From: Edaphochlamys debaryana
Taxonomy: Eukaryota > Chlorophyta > Chlorophyceae > Chlamydomonadales
Length of the DNA: 64,000 nt
Direction: 5' to 3'
Assembly: GCA_016858145.1 (NCBI GenBank)
Contig: JAEHOE010000105.1
Span: 186,001 to 250,000 of the forward strand
The position numbers were made by a program, and so were the translations under genes. The notes under the pieces are model-generated. The model was not told the origin of the DNA. It worked only from the letters and a program-made list of their open reading frames with translations, and did not search any database. How positions within the stretch are numbered: position 1 is the stretch's first letter; each line of letters begins with the position of its first letter. Positions 12,451 to 24,485 of this stretch are shown here, in pieces.

Positions 12451-12990
12451 GCCCAGCTGCAGGGGTTGCTGGGCCTTGCCTGCATGCGGCGTGAGCGGTA
12501 GAGTGGGCTCCCCCCCCCCGCAGCTTGGAGGAGCATAGGCAGCTTGGCCGTCTGGCAGCTTGACGTGACAGAGCGGCGTGGTCCGTGCTGGGCGTGCTTG
12601 GCTCCGCTGCCAAGGGCGGACAAGCTGGTGGTGCACAGCCACTGGGGGGTGTGGGGGTGCAGGGGGCTGCTGAAGACGGCGGGTGGCAGCCCAGCCGCGC
12701 TGTGGTACACGGCAGCTTGTGCAGGGGTCCGGGGCGCCACGGCATGTGGCGGAGGTGTGTTCCGCACCGGAGGTTTGCAGCGCCGGGAGCCTGCGTTGCT
12801 GCCGGGGTGTGCGCTCCCTCTGACGACGCCTCAGAGCGTGAGCTCGGGGACCGCTCATGCAGGGCTCGGTCGCCGTGGCGTGGCGTTGCAGCACTGTACT
12901 GGCCATGTGGTGCTGTGCACGGCGTCTCTAGACGCCCCTATGCTTCCGGGATGCTCCTTGTGTCGCTCTCTGGGATGGCGGAGGCTGCCT
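12451..12990. other. Spacer between the D repeats; no gene recognised
   Basis: About 540 bp not clearly shared with other parts of the window. Several overlapping open frames on both strands reflect GC richness rather than a gene. Confidence 0.4.
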
Positions 12991-14310
12991 GCAAGGGCGA
13001 CGCCGTGGACAGGCGTGAGGATGCGTCCCTCTGGCCTTGCTTGCGCACCCATGGTTATCAGTGCCGGGGGGCGAGGTTGGGGTAGGCGCGGCTGCGGCCT
13101 GCTGCCGTGTTCCTGCTGTCTTGGCGGAGGGGGAACTCGGGCCGGGTGCAGGGGCGTTGTGGCGCGTTGCGGGGCGGTCCGGCTCCCAGGTCAGCCTGGT
13201 CTGTTCGGCGGGTCCTCGCCTCGGAGTCCCCCTCTTGCCCCCCTGCCCGTCCGCGTGCGGGGGCAGGCGCCATGCACTGAGCATCGGTCGTGTGAGGTCC
13301 ATGCTACGTGAGCGGTCGTGCATGGGAAGGGCACTTGTCCTGCTGGCCTGAGCGGGGGCCGAGTCCCGCGAGCGCCCGGCCGCACGCCTGCACAACAGCC
13401 TCGATGTCGGTGCGCAGTCGGGGGCTTCCATATCAGTACGGCTGGTCAACACCCGCTCATAGATCATAGATCATAGATCCTACCGATGCGACTCAACACG
13501 TTTCGCGATCGACGTCGCCCCCACTTTCACCGCCTCCCGCATTACTTGCTCGTTGTCCCTTCCTATCGCGCCTCTGCGACTCACCAAAGTTTCGGGACCT
13601 CGCCCGGGCCGCCTCCCGTATTTCAGCTCGGTGGATGCATCAACTGATACTGTGCTTTGTGTCGATTACAGTAGGCCTAAAGTAAAGCGCTCACTGTCAC
13701 GGCTGATAAAAGAAAAGAGGCTTCGCGCCATCGCGACGACCTACCCGCGACGTCTGATCGAGTGCTTCCCATTATAGCTGAGTTACCCAGATACTACTCG
13801 GCAGCTCAGCAATGGCGCTCGCGCTCGCCAAGCGGCCTTGATCGACTTTCTCGCGGCAGCAACAGGAGCACCGCGCGCGGCTTCAGCGATCAGCAGTCGG
13901 GAGGGAGTTGTGGTTCCTTGGCGAGGGCTTGCATAAGGGCTGGCTAGAGATATCGCTTCTGGGGGTCCGGCGATGTCCTTCGATGCGTTGGGGGCATGCC
14001 CCCCAAAGCGCCCCCCCCCCCCGGCCTTGCACCTTGCGCTTTCTGGGCGCTGCATCGCGGCAGCAAGCTTTGATGGGGGTTGTGGTCCAGGTGGTTCCGT
14101 CTCGAAGGGCGGAACGCGGGAGCACGCGCCGCTGCTTGGGGTCCGGAGCCCAGCGGCGGGAGGCACGCATTGGAGGCGGCTGTGGCCATGGCGGGGCCAC
14201 ACCTCGGGCAACACGCTGGGGCGCCGCGGCCGCGGCCCCGTGAGGAGGCTCGTGCTCTGGTCCCACGGACGGCTCTGGTAGCACGCCCGGCTCAAGGGCT
14301 CAAGTGTCAG
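12991..14310 (+). repeat. Direct repeat D, copy 2
   Basis: Second, longer copy of the block at 11501-12450, starting with the same GCAAGGGCGACGCCGTGG and ending at GGCTCAAGGGCTCAAGTG. It contains extra sequence near 13100-13330 and 13970-14150. A weak fragment around 62700-62830 may be a third, more diverged relative. Confidence 0.75.
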
Positions 14311-14559
14311 TACTGGGCGACTAGTGCCCAAAGGAAAGACTGGCGCTGTTTGGCTCAGACGCGCCGCTGTGTCCTCGCAGTAAGATGAGTAGGGCAAAGT
14401 CGCGCAACACACACACATATCAGCGGTCACCGGCTGCTCAGTGCACAGCCGGCAACAGTACCGGTACGTCGCCGTACCACACCACAGCACACCACAAGGG
14501 ATTTCGCCGCTACCCCCGCCCTCGGCTTCCTCAAACCGCATTTTCAACTCAACGCCGAA

Positions 14560-15265
14560 AATATTACGCTCCCGATGCTGGCATTCGCGCTTGCGGTATC
14601 GCTACGGAGAACTAGACCGAACGGATCTTGTGGCCTTTCATTTGGCTCCGATTCTTGGTGGACACATGGCCACCGCGCGCGGGCAGGCAGGTGTTTCGCG
14701 CGTGGCGCTCGCAGGGGATGCGGGTTCGTGCATCGATGGTCTTGCGCCAAATTGCTTGGAGTAAACATAGAGCGAGGTACACGAGCCTTTTGGCCTAGCG
14801 GTCGCGATTTGGAAGCCTTTGAGCGCTAGTCGGCTTGCGATTACCGCCAACATCGCCGCGCTGAGCCCTGGAAGCCCCAAGGTGTTCTTCTTACTCATGT
14901 ATATCATAATCGAAAGCCCGCACAGTGTGCGTGACCCTGACCGACCTCCGTGCGCTCGCGATGGGTTTGACACGAAGCCCAGCACCGACTTCGGACCTTC
15001 CGCCGCCCCTCTTCGATTCAGGCCTCCTTGCAAGAGCTATGAATACTCAACGAGGTGTGCAGTAGCCTGGGTGGCAAGCCAAGGGCTCGCGCCGGGATGT
15101 CTCTGGCGCTGTGTATCGCCACTCTCTCACAAGAGCACGGTCATGGCTTTCCACACGGTCAGCATTTCCGTCCCAACGGCCCGCGCCGCGGCCTTGGCCG
15201 CGGCCCCCCTGCGGGGTGCCCCTGCGCCGCCCGTCGCTCTGCAAATGAAAGGCCAAACATTACAT
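14560..15265 (+). repeat. Dispersed repeats C and B
   Basis: Segment C (about 14610-14700) matches the reverse complement of 25895-25990. Segment B (about 14745-15265) matches the reverse complement of 24800-25335 and contains ACTCATGTATATCATAATCG. A third short match, GATGCTGGCATTCGCGCTTG, is at 14575 and again at about 33590. In the 25-kb copy, repeat A lies between B and C; here B and C are adjacent and A is 4 kb away. Confidence 0.8.
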
Positions 15266-15329
15266 GAGCTTCTGTTGTGCTTCAGAATGGCGGGCTTCTT
15301 CTGCCAGAGGGTGGGCACCCTCGGTTGGA

Positions 15330-15510
15330 TTGGAAAGTGCCCTGGGCACGCGGACGGATTGGGATTGGACAACCCGGATTGGAAACCGTGTTCGGGGATT
15401 GGAACGGACAACCTGGGATTGGGATTGACGACCTGGGATTGGGATTGACGACCGCGGATTGGAAAGTCCAACCGTGGATTGAAACAGTGACCTGTGGATT
15501 GGAAGCCCCC
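15330..15510. repeat. GATTGG-motif array 1
   Basis: About ten irregularly spaced copies of GGATTGG or GGGATTGGGATTG separated by 8-25 bp. Linker words such as ACAACC, GACGACC and ACCTGGGATTGG recur. It is a degenerate tandem array of the same type as 16268-16500. Confidence 0.8.
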
Positions 15511-16267
15511 CCAGCTGGTTTCCAAGGGGGGATCACAAGAAAGCGTGAAGACACGCGTTCCATTCCCACGGTTTCATTTATCCTCAGCTTTTCCTACCCC
15601 GCCCCTACCGCCTGCACCCTTGGGTTCATGTCGCGGCACGTGTCGCCGGCGGTCGGCCTGTCGTCGGCAAAGTCGCAGCGGACGCTAAACATGAACACAT
15701 TTTTGCAGATGAAACCACCCTAAATGTTATGCGCAGCCCGGGGCGTGGTCTCGCGTCCTTGCCGGCGACATGCAAGTGCACGCACGGTCGTCATGAAGGG
15801 TCTGAGAGCTGAAAGGACTGTTAAGATGCAGCTGTTGGAGCGGTTGCGTGCTGAGTCGGGCTGCCTGGCCTTCCAGCGACGAAAAGGACGCAGTGGAGCC
15901 AATGGTGCCACCGCCCCCCTAGTTCTTTTTGCGCCAGACTCGGGCCCTACGACTAGGGCCCAATACCAGCTGTAGCTTGGGAGTTGTTCCATACCAGTAG
16001 CAGCCCTGGCGAGACTTTGGCTCCATCATGTCCCTTGCGTTTTGCGAGCTTCCAGCGTCTCACAGGAATACTTTTGGGAGTATGGGCCACTGCTTGTAAG
16101 CAATTTCGAGTGATGTCGAGCTTGCCGGCGCCAGTACTACGTCGCGGACCGGGTACGTGCCAACACTAACCCCCGGCCCTCAAGCCCCGGGGAACAGCGC
16201 GGGGGACTGGGGTTTGGGAGGACCAAGACGGCACAGCACGCTGAACAGGTACTCCATATTGGTCATG
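15511..16267. other. No gene recognised between the two GATTGG arrays
   Basis: Unique-looking sequence with short open frames only; none has a recognisable domain. Confidence 0.45.
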
Positions 16268-16500
16268 TCGAGTCGGATATCTCGGTGGGGATTGACGGTG
16301 GATTGGGATTGGCTACGAGGGATTGGGCGGGGCGACCTGGGATTGGACGGGCCCGACCTGGATTGGGATTGGACACGTGGGATTGGAAACCCGCGACCTG
16401 GATTGAAAACCCCCGACGTGGATTGGGATTGCTCCCGGACCCCCCTTGGATTGCCCCCACGCTATCCACCCCGTGCCCAGCGGATTGACGGATTGGCCGA
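16268..16500. repeat. GATTGG-motif array 2
   Basis: About a dozen copies of GGATTGG, GGGATTGG or GGATTGAAAAC with GACCTGG or GACGTGG linkers, ending near AGCGGATTGACGGATTGG. Same motif and same orientation as array 1, about 800 bp away. Confidence 0.8.
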
Positions 16501-17827
16501 CCATGCCCACCCTCCTCTTCTGCTCGGCGGTTCGGCACGCAACATGCGGCCAGGCAAAGAAGAAGTTTGGCGACATCAGGTGAACAAGCGCGAACAAAGA
16601 GCTGTCTTGCAGTCCCGCCCGCAAGCCAGCTGCACGCATTAGGGGAAAATCTTGACTGTTAGCCTCTGTTAGTATTGATTGGCATCACGCCTGTGCCGCC
16701 GTCCATCACCTATTAATAAGGCCGGAACGTCGTCTCATCTAATTTTTCTTTGGGGCTTGGGGCGAAGGGGTGGCGCGTGGGGCCTAGCCGTTGCAAATTT
16801 ATGGGAGTTTGCGGGAGCAGCCGGGAGCCCAACAGCCCACACACAAACTCAATTTCACTCTCGATGCCTGCGACTCTGCCACAGCCAATCGCCCCTCCTG
16901 CGTCGATAGATTAATCTTGAGCTAGTGGGCGGCGGCGGGCGCGGGATGCAGGGGGGTGGGGGATGGAGGGGAGGCAAGGGGGCCGCGCGTGGGAGAGTGT
17001 GTTTGTGCCGGCCTCCCCGGAGCGGTGCTGCCGTTGGCTCGCCCATCCACGATGGGACAGAGCCTTACGGATCGGCCCGAATACCCACCCCCAGGACGAA
17101 ATTATGTTACGTTTACACTCTTCCTCACTTTACGCCTAAGACGCACACCTAAGCCGTCGGGCCGCGACAATAATAGCGAGGAAGGAGAGCAAGCGGCATC
17201 CTCGCGAGTCGGCACGAAGAGGATGTCCAGACCTCGTCGGCAGAATCCTCGCGACACGGCCGCGCACAAGCGCACAGCCGACAGACAAGCAGTCAGCGGG
17301 GAAGCGCAAGGGCAAAAGCAAGCGGAAAAGCGACTCGTTGCGACAAAGTCGTCGGGCCTCGACAGCCCTGCAGAGCGACAGGAAGAAGTCATGACATGTA
17401 GGGGAGAACGACGAGAAGAAGCCGGGGCGCAACGCCGCGAGAGGGCACCGAGCCGCTCGCAATGGATGGAAACTTGAGGCACGTTGCGCGACCTGATACC
17501 AGCCCCAGAACATCGAGTAACGCAATACGATACGTAGTCAGGGCGCTGCATGGCAACTTGGGCACCAAAAGTCAGGATGCCCATACATTCTCCGCACGCC
17601 GGGCAGCGACGCGACCGTGTGCAACGCCGGCGCGCTCGCTCAGTGATAGTGATAATAGAACGGGCTACGGGCAGTCGGGCACGCGGCTGCACTCGTGCGG
17701 TGTCCCCAAGGCGCTCGCCAGTTGGTTGCGCGGGCCAACAGGCAGTCGGCAGCGCAGGCCCGGGGGATGCGGGCCGACGCGCCGGCCCACAGCTCGGGCC
17801 CCGAGCATGCGAGCGGGCACGCAAAAA
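16501..17827. other. No gene recognised
   Basis: A plus-strand frame at about 17100-17477 is rich in charged and Ser/Arg residues but has no domain or splice support. A minus-strand stretch near 17570-17620 encodes a CPACGEC-type cysteine cluster, which is too short to name. The lower-GC segment near 16640-16920 has no feature that I can support. Confidence 0.4.
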
Positions 17828-17835
17828 CCAGAAAT

Positions 17836-18231
17836 CAGTGCCGGTAAGATCTTCTTTTCTCTCTTTTTCGTCTTTTTAAAAAAGAGACTTTCGGCCCGTC
17901 AGCAGGGGTTTTCTGGCTATGAGCCAGAAGGAATTGGGCCTCGGCGGGGGGGTGTTCTGGCTCAACACATGTGGACATGGGGCACGAGGGGCCAGGGTGG
18001 GACCGAGAGGGCTACCCGGCCTAGCATCTGCACGCGCTGAGGGCCGGAACGCACGTTTGCACCCGGAGGGGAACATTTGGACCGGCCCCGCACGTCCCCC
18101 CCGTACCCAGCCAGAAGAATCTGGGCCTCCCAGGGGGGGTGTTCTGGCTCCCATGGCCAGAAGGTTTCGGGCCTTGCAGGGGAGGTTTCTGGCTGTCAGC
18201 CAGAAGGTCCTGACGGAAGATACCAGCACTG
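17836..18231. mobile_element. hAT-type MITE, copy A
   Basis: 396 bp bounded by imperfect terminal inverted repeats: CAGTGCCGGTA at the left, and TACCAGCACTG at the right. It is flanked by a perfect 8-bp target duplication CCAGAAAT at 17828-17835 and 18232-18239. CAGTG ends and an 8-bp duplication are characteristic of the hAT superfamily. There is no transposase, so it is non-autonomous. Inside are three palindromes of the form TTCTGGCT-spacer-(AG)CCAGAA at 17911, 18142 and 18187. A second copy, about 90% identical, is at 59017-59411. Confidence 0.92.
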
Positions 18232-18239
18232 CCAGAAAT

Positions 18240-20091
18240 CCCGATCGGCAGAGTACCGGAAGAGCGGAAGTGTCAAGCCCCCGCGCCTCGCGCCTCTCAT
18301 CTCCCCCGTGCCTCCTGTGCCCCTCGGCGCCCCCGAGCAGCTTGACTCAGCCTCTTACGGTCAGCTGCTTGGCCCCGAACCGCTCAACCAACCCGGACGC
18401 CCTGCGCCCCTCGCGCGCTCTGCGCCCCCCATGCCCCCCACGCGTTGGTGCCTCCCAGCTCGGTGGGGTCGCCCGTTCTACAGCTCACTAGGAGCCCTGC
18501 GCAACCAAGCGCTTCGCTTCGTTGATGTTCTTCTACCCCTGCGCCCTCCGTCCAGCCCTGGGGGCCTGGGGCTGCGATCCGTGCTTGGTTTGCTGGAGCC
18601 TGCCTCCGTGTCGCGCTCACGTGCCCCCCCCTGCCCCTGCGCTGACTGGGTCCATCCCGACGCCTCCACCGTTGCCCCCACATCAGCCCGGCTACTGTGC
18701 GCCCCCCCGACCTGTGCACCCGCCGCCGCTGTACCCCTCGATTCCTGCATACATTTCGCCCATGCCCCACCAATGCCGCGCGACCACGCAGCACATGGAA
18801 GCCTGGATTCAGCAGCAACCCTGATGGGCGAGCTCAATCTCTGCGAAGTAGAGGGGTTTCGTGCCCGCATGCTGGCGTATTGAGCGGTTTTGTTGTGTGG
18901 GGGTAAGGTATGATTAGCATCAGTCAAGCCGTGCTCCGCGCAGTTCGAGGTGTGACACTTTAATTTGCCTCAGGCCCGGGCCCTGGCCTGGAGCTCAACA
19001 GCTCACCGGCAGTTGGAAACACCTCCAGCAAACTCGATTCTGAGCTTGCTCACTTCAAATCGCGGGCGAGGGGTGCTGGGGGGCGGGATGCTTGGGGCAA
19101 ACAGCGTGCTATGGCGACCACTGCGCTCGCTCGCACGCCTTTTGTGCCGAGGAGCCCAAATATGCTTCGACCCGATCACATGGACTTCTGCCTCTCTTCC
19201 GCCCTGATAGGAATGACGCGTTACAGGGTTGCAGCCAGTGTTGCTATCTTCCGTGGCGAGGGTTTCGAAAATCCCAGATCTTTTCTGGTCGGCGGGGCCG
19301 AAGTGTTCGTTGGCGGACAGATCTTTTTGCGTCCGTATGGGTCAAATTTCACGTCCTGGACCCCGTTGGAGTTGGGATTCGTGGCTAGTGCGGACGCCTG
19401 CCCCGCCCAGACCCCATTCGCCCGACACAACGCTGCCTTTGGCAGCCAGCGCATTGTGGCACACAGTCTTTCACTGCCCCCTCAGCAGTCCTCAAGGGCC
19501 CCCAACCCCCGGGCTGGCCCAGGACCCAGAACTTTTGGGCGGCGCGGAGCCCAAAAGTTCTTTGGCGGACAGAACTTTTACGTGGATTCCAAGGAAATTG
19601 TTCCATTTTCCCAGATCTTTTCGCCGCAAATCGCCAGAAATGTTACAGCCAACGTAAACTTTCTCTTGAAATCGAAACAAGATAGCAACACTGGTTGCAG
19701 CCAGCAAGCTCCCCTCCCCACATAGTGTGAGAGAGTCAACTTCTCCCGAGCCCAGGCGCACCCTACAGGAGAGTACAACACCCGCACTCCAACTTTGTCA
19801 CAGAGTAGCCTGTGAGAATTCTAGGGTCCGGCTCAGCTCTACACCTGAACGACCTCAACAGCATGCCGGTCACTCTAGTGTAGCCGTGCAGCTGCAGCCC
19901 CGCTCAACATTGTCCACTGCACTGCATGACGCTATGCTCCTTGTTGCGGCCTATCCGTCCTTTGACCAGGGCATAGTAGGCGGTGCTCACACAAGCAATA
20001 GGAGCTAGAAGGTAGTGCCCCCCCCCCTGCTCACCCTTGCCGGTCAGTTGCCTGGCTGCCGCGTATCCTTCAATGATTGGAAATAAGTTCC
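18240..20091. other. No gene recognised; small duplications
   Basis: At 18522-18824 a plus-strand proline-rich frame could be the tail of an old transposon protein, but nothing confirms it. The word CAACCAAGCGCTTCGCTTCG occurs at about 18500 and again at 29287. Two related stretches at 19273-19330 and 19523-19580 share the arrangement CCAGA(T/A)CTTTT ... TTGGCGGACAGA. A TGTAA on the minus strand near 19643 could serve as poly(A) signal for the gene that ends at 20092. Confidence 0.4.
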
Positions 20092-22807
20092 CTATGGAAG
20101 CGTGGCCCGTCCCGGTGCTCCTCCTCGTGCACCTGAGCAGAGGTCCTCTACAGCCTTGTCAAACAGGACGGATCCCACAACGGAATTCCAGGAGAAGTGG
20201 GCTGAATCCCAACTGCTTTCCAGCAGGGAGGACGCCGGGCCCCACCAATCCATGAATGGGATAGATAGTTGCTGGTGCACGATCTTGTCTGCGCTCACAG
20301 CAAGCCAGCGTCAGCAAGAGAAGCACATGGCCAGACAAATCAAGGTGCCTCCCTTGCCCTCCTCACATGCAATCTGATTTAGGCCTCGACGACGTGCGAT
20401 AGTCGCATGTCAGTACAATTCCTTTGGAGGAAGGAGTCCCGTAACCCCGCCGGAAGAGTTGAAACCCAGACAAAGCGTACGCCTGTGGCCTGAGCCATCC
20501 TAGCCATGGCTCCGGCAAAGGAAGTGACGATACGGGTATAGTTCTCGATGTCAGGGTACAACGCAAGATGCCAGGCTCCGAAGCCTGTAAGGGCAGCCGG
20601 GTAGATGAGGCGTGCCCACAACAACCTAGGCTTAGAACAGACAACCGTCGATCGCCGACTTACTGGCATATATGATACTGCAGTTCGCGAACTTTGGGGA
20701 GGTCGCATTTGATTTGCCCCAGACGTCGAGCCAATACTGCACCTGAAGAGTGGGGTGAGGTGCTATGGGTGCAAGGGGCAGGGGGCACCACGCACGCCTT
20801 CCGCAGCACCTTCCCCCAACAGGATCCCCGGGGAACCCCGTCAAGGCGGGGTGGGGGCGGCACGCCCGCCTGTCGAATACACAAGTCGGGCTGGGGGTGC
20901 CCCTGGGTCACATGGCTTGCCAGTACACGCTGTGGGGCCCCAGAGGCCGCGCAAGCTCGTGCAGTGGGTACTGAGCGGAGCACAAGGCCCACAGCCGCGG
21001 GGCTGGGCCGGATGGAGCACGCGGGGTGGGCCGACCTCGGTGCATGCACCGCGCGCGACGGTTTGCGCCATGCAGAGCGGCACACATCGCGCAAAGCATT
21101 CATGGGACACACGAGTGTGGCGCAAGTCGTTGCACGAGATCACTACGGCCCGAGTACGGAAGTACCCGGTCAGGATCCAAGCCCAGGGAGGGTGCGGCAT
21201 CCGGGAAAAGGCTACCATAGCCCCATAGCCCCATGTACCTTGCTCGTCTCCAAGTCCTGGCCCTTCCACGCATCCATCTGCTCTGCACCATAAGGCTTCA
21301 GTTCCTCCCCGGCCTGGCTGTCAGCCCTGCGCACGCATGGCCTCAAATGTTTGCGCACAGCCAGAGAGATAGACAGATAGACAGAGAGGCCGGACTCACC
21401 AGTGCTGCAGGGCCCGGGCAAGGTATCTCATATGTGAGTCTGGAAGGGTTGAGGGAGTTTGGGGAGTTTGGGGAGTTGCGGTTTGGGGAGTTTAGCAGGT
21501 TGTGGCAAGCGAGCAGGCGTGACAGTTGACGGCGGCCTTAGAACTGAGGACAATATGCAACCTGAACACTCGCAGCCTACCTCCCAGAGTACAGAGTTTC
21601 TTCCCATCGGCAAGCCAATTGTCGAGGCACGGGGCTCGTTCGACCAGGTGGTGCGGCATTGGAGGCCGACAGCCATATGGCACCCACCTGTCAAGCAACA
21701 AGAGCAACATCTCAGCGCGCTGACCGGGTGGGCGTGGAGGGTGGCGACACAGTGCAAACAACCCCCCTGAGCTGAGTGCCCAGCAGCACGCAGGCACCTG
21801 AGCGAGGTTCGCCAATGAGGGGTGTTGTACAAGGCCTGTGAGGTGCGGTCGCACTTCCTGCCTAGGTTTTCCGGGTCCTTCGGCTTGAAGTAGCAGAGGG
21901 GTGCCAGTTCTGCAGCCTCGGGAGCTGGCCAACGGGTGAAGGTCCAGTGGCCGGGCGCCAGTCCGACCGCCGGACATGAGACTTCCGGCAGTGCATCCGG
22001 TGCCTTCACTTTCGCTTTGGCGGTCTGGTTTAGAAGCGACAGGAACACGCTGGGCTCCTGGGACCACTGCAGGCTGACTGCAGCTCCCTCTACGCGGACA
22101 ACAAGGTACCCAAGCCTGTATGTAAGGAAAGGCGACGGAGCTGCTCAGGTGGTGCCTGCTGGTGGTCATGGTGTTCAGCTTCTTAGACTCCCGCTTACTA
22201 TGGCTGTGGTGCGTCGGGTTCCTCGGGTAGGTTCACACCACAGCTCGTGTTCAAGTCACAGTAACTGAAGTTTCTGCTCTCCAAGGCGAGCTGCACGAGG
22301 TGGGGCCCCGCCGCCTGCAATATGGGCAAGCAAATTGATCAACGGTGGGCACGTACGCGCAGACAGGCACTCGCCGGGGCGCCCCTGCAGGTCCGCGCCC
22401 GCCCACACCTTGCTGATGTCCACCACGCCTTTGGCGCGGCCCGCTCCGCAGTACACCATGCGCACTCTCTTCACCCCGGCCGGCCCGACATAGCGGGCAT
22501 AGAACAGCGGGATGCGGGAGCCATGCAACGGGGCCCAGGCCACTTCGACGCTGACTGTCCTGTTCACCCAGGCCCCTGTTAAGCTGAAGCCTCGAAGCGA
22601 GCTCGAGCTTAGGTGCTCGAACTGGCTCGGCGCCGGTTCTGTGCAGAACTCTGACGGCGTCATTCTTTCCATAGCCGCCGAGTAAAGAGTTGCTGAGGCT
22701 GCTTTGGCGTTGTTACTCCAGCGATCCGGACAAGAAGGCCCGAGCTGCTGTGCCCGCAGCAGGAAAGGCAAGACGCATGCCCAAATGAACTTGCAAGCTA
22801 AAGACAT
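20092..22807 (-). CDS. Secreted PC-esterase/TBL-like SGNH-fold protein, multi-exon
   Basis: Exons with agreeing phases: 22807-22409, 22314-22239, 22140-21798, 21687-21581, 21439-21400, 21326-21239, 20742-20664, 20584 to about 20398, and about 20290 to the stop at 20092. The product is roughly 500 aa. It starts with a hydrophobic signal peptide (MSLACKFIWACVLPFLL). A WVPYGC segment is followed by a CLDNWL segment and then the SGNH nucleophile block GDSHMR (residues 308-313, assembled across the exon 4/5 junction). The last exon has a DSAHF motif, placed like the catalytic Asp-His pair of PC-esterases. This family acts on acylated cell-wall or glycoprotein sugars; the substrate here is unknown. 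An extracellular or Golgi location is inferred. Odd point: the junction between the last two exons lacks a frame-compatible GT donor, and reading through meets a stop at 20379. The gene may be damaged, or the junction misread. Family call fairly sure; exact function not. Confidence 0.7.
21440..21580. repeat. Intronic microsatellite (GGGGAGTTT type)
   Basis: Inside the intron between exons 4 and 5 of the PC-esterase-like gene, GGGGAGTTT or GGGGAGTTGCGG recurs four to five times at 21455-21495. It is a short, imperfect 9-bp array. Confidence 0.7.
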
Positions 22808-24485
22808 TTCCGGCTCCAGCACAAATTCAGGGTCAAGCTACAAAGCTAACACAAGGATCAATAGCTGGCTTTGGTGAAGTTGTATCACAGAGTTTGTAGC
22901 TTGCGCGCACGGAGGTCGGGTGCGTGGTGGAGGCAGATAGGTCTAGGCTGAGTGTAAACGCATAAGGGGCCTAGGCAGTTATAGGCAATTTTAGCCATTT
23001 TCCGCGCGGCCATCGAGTTCAATGGAGGTCCACCAGGAACTCATGGAACTGGTACATTCAAACTTGGAGTTGCCCTGAGAGCCAGAACTGGCATATACTT
23101 GCCATACAAAGAATGCTGATTGACGAAGACAAGCTCGGTGGAAGGGCAGGGCAATTTCGGGCAGGATGTATGTATGATCGACCTGCTTGTCGGGGGACCT
23201 GAGACTTCCACCTGGCTTTCGGATACGAACTTTCTCGCGCGAGCTGCTTTCGCTGCCCTGCTTTGTCCATTAGCTACGCAACATGGAAGAACACAACATC
23301 AATAGAAGAACACAGAACGCAAAGTTTTGGGAAATGCTCGGACAATGCGTGGATGGCCGCCGCCCCGCCCCCTGCCAGTGCCCACCGGGGCTGAGGCCGG
23401 CGTGATCAGCTGTGTGGGTCTGGGCATACATCCTGCCTACCTCGACCATTATAGCCAGTTATGGATGGTCGCCTCGCTCCGCCGGCTCACTGCAACCGCG
23501 CTTTGCCATCAACCTCACCGTCGAGCGAGTGGCCTTTCGTTTCGAACGCTCCGAGCGACATAATGTTTGTCGTGGACATGTTCAGGTCGATCGCTCGACG
23601 CCGGTTTGTGTAACAAGGACGCCGGGGTTCCGCTGGAGGGCATAGGATGCGGTAGTGGTACGTGTAAGCTTGTGCAGAATTCAGGCGGCAGAACTCGTAG
23701 AAAAGTTCCCTTGTACGGCGGAAAATCCCCCCACAGAAGTCTCCGCAAGAAACGTGCTTTCGCGCTTAGCATCTAGCTAGCAGCACGTAGCTCGTTGCAA
23801 GCATCGCGGCGAGCTGAGGCTGGAGCTGAGGCTGGAGCTCTGCGCGGACGGTTTATGCGCGCCAGGGCTCAGCGACCAAGCTAAGCTAGCTCGCGTGTTG
23901 CTCTTAGCTGTAGGGTACTACGAGCGAAAGCGTTGGGTAGTTCGGCAGATGCCTGCAATCGTTCCCCAAGCGGCACATACACGCACGCGACGAGGCTCTG
24001 TGTACGGGTCTGGCCCACCAGCCGGATGCGACAGGGGATATAAGCAACGAGCAAAGTTGTCCCGCCCAGGGGCCGGCATGGGGCACGCTCGTCCGACACC
24101 GACAGTCTGCGGCCCTCATAGCATTGCATAGCCCCATCTCGCGGGAAGACACACACACGAGTTATGGAAAGGTGGGGGGGGAGAGGTGTTGGCAGTGCCG
24201 GGAGTGGCGAGTCCTCGCGTTAGTGCGGCAGAGCCCCAAGGGAGTCTGCGACGCAACACCTTCGTTACCCACAGGTTCGGGCAATCGGGCTCGGGCCATG
24301 GCAAGCAAGCAACCCTTGCACCAACCCGGGGTATTTGATAGCCATAAGCTTTCGGCCCGAGAAGGGTTCCACGTTCACAGGCGGCTACGCTTCACAGGTC
24401 TTTTACATCGGCCAACGAAATGCGATGCCATCACACCGCGGCACTACGCCCCGTTGTCTATAATAACCCCAAGGGAGTGCATAGT
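22808..24485. other. 5' flank of the PC-esterase-like gene; no other gene seen
   Basis: The region should contain the promoter of the minus-strand gene, but no core element can be named with confidence. It also holds dispersed repeat pieces. Positions 24006-24076 (GGTCTGGCCCACCAGCCGGA and following) match 46888-46952. Positions 24084-24130 (GCACGCTCGTCCGACACCGA and following) match 63563-63612. Confidence 0.45.
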
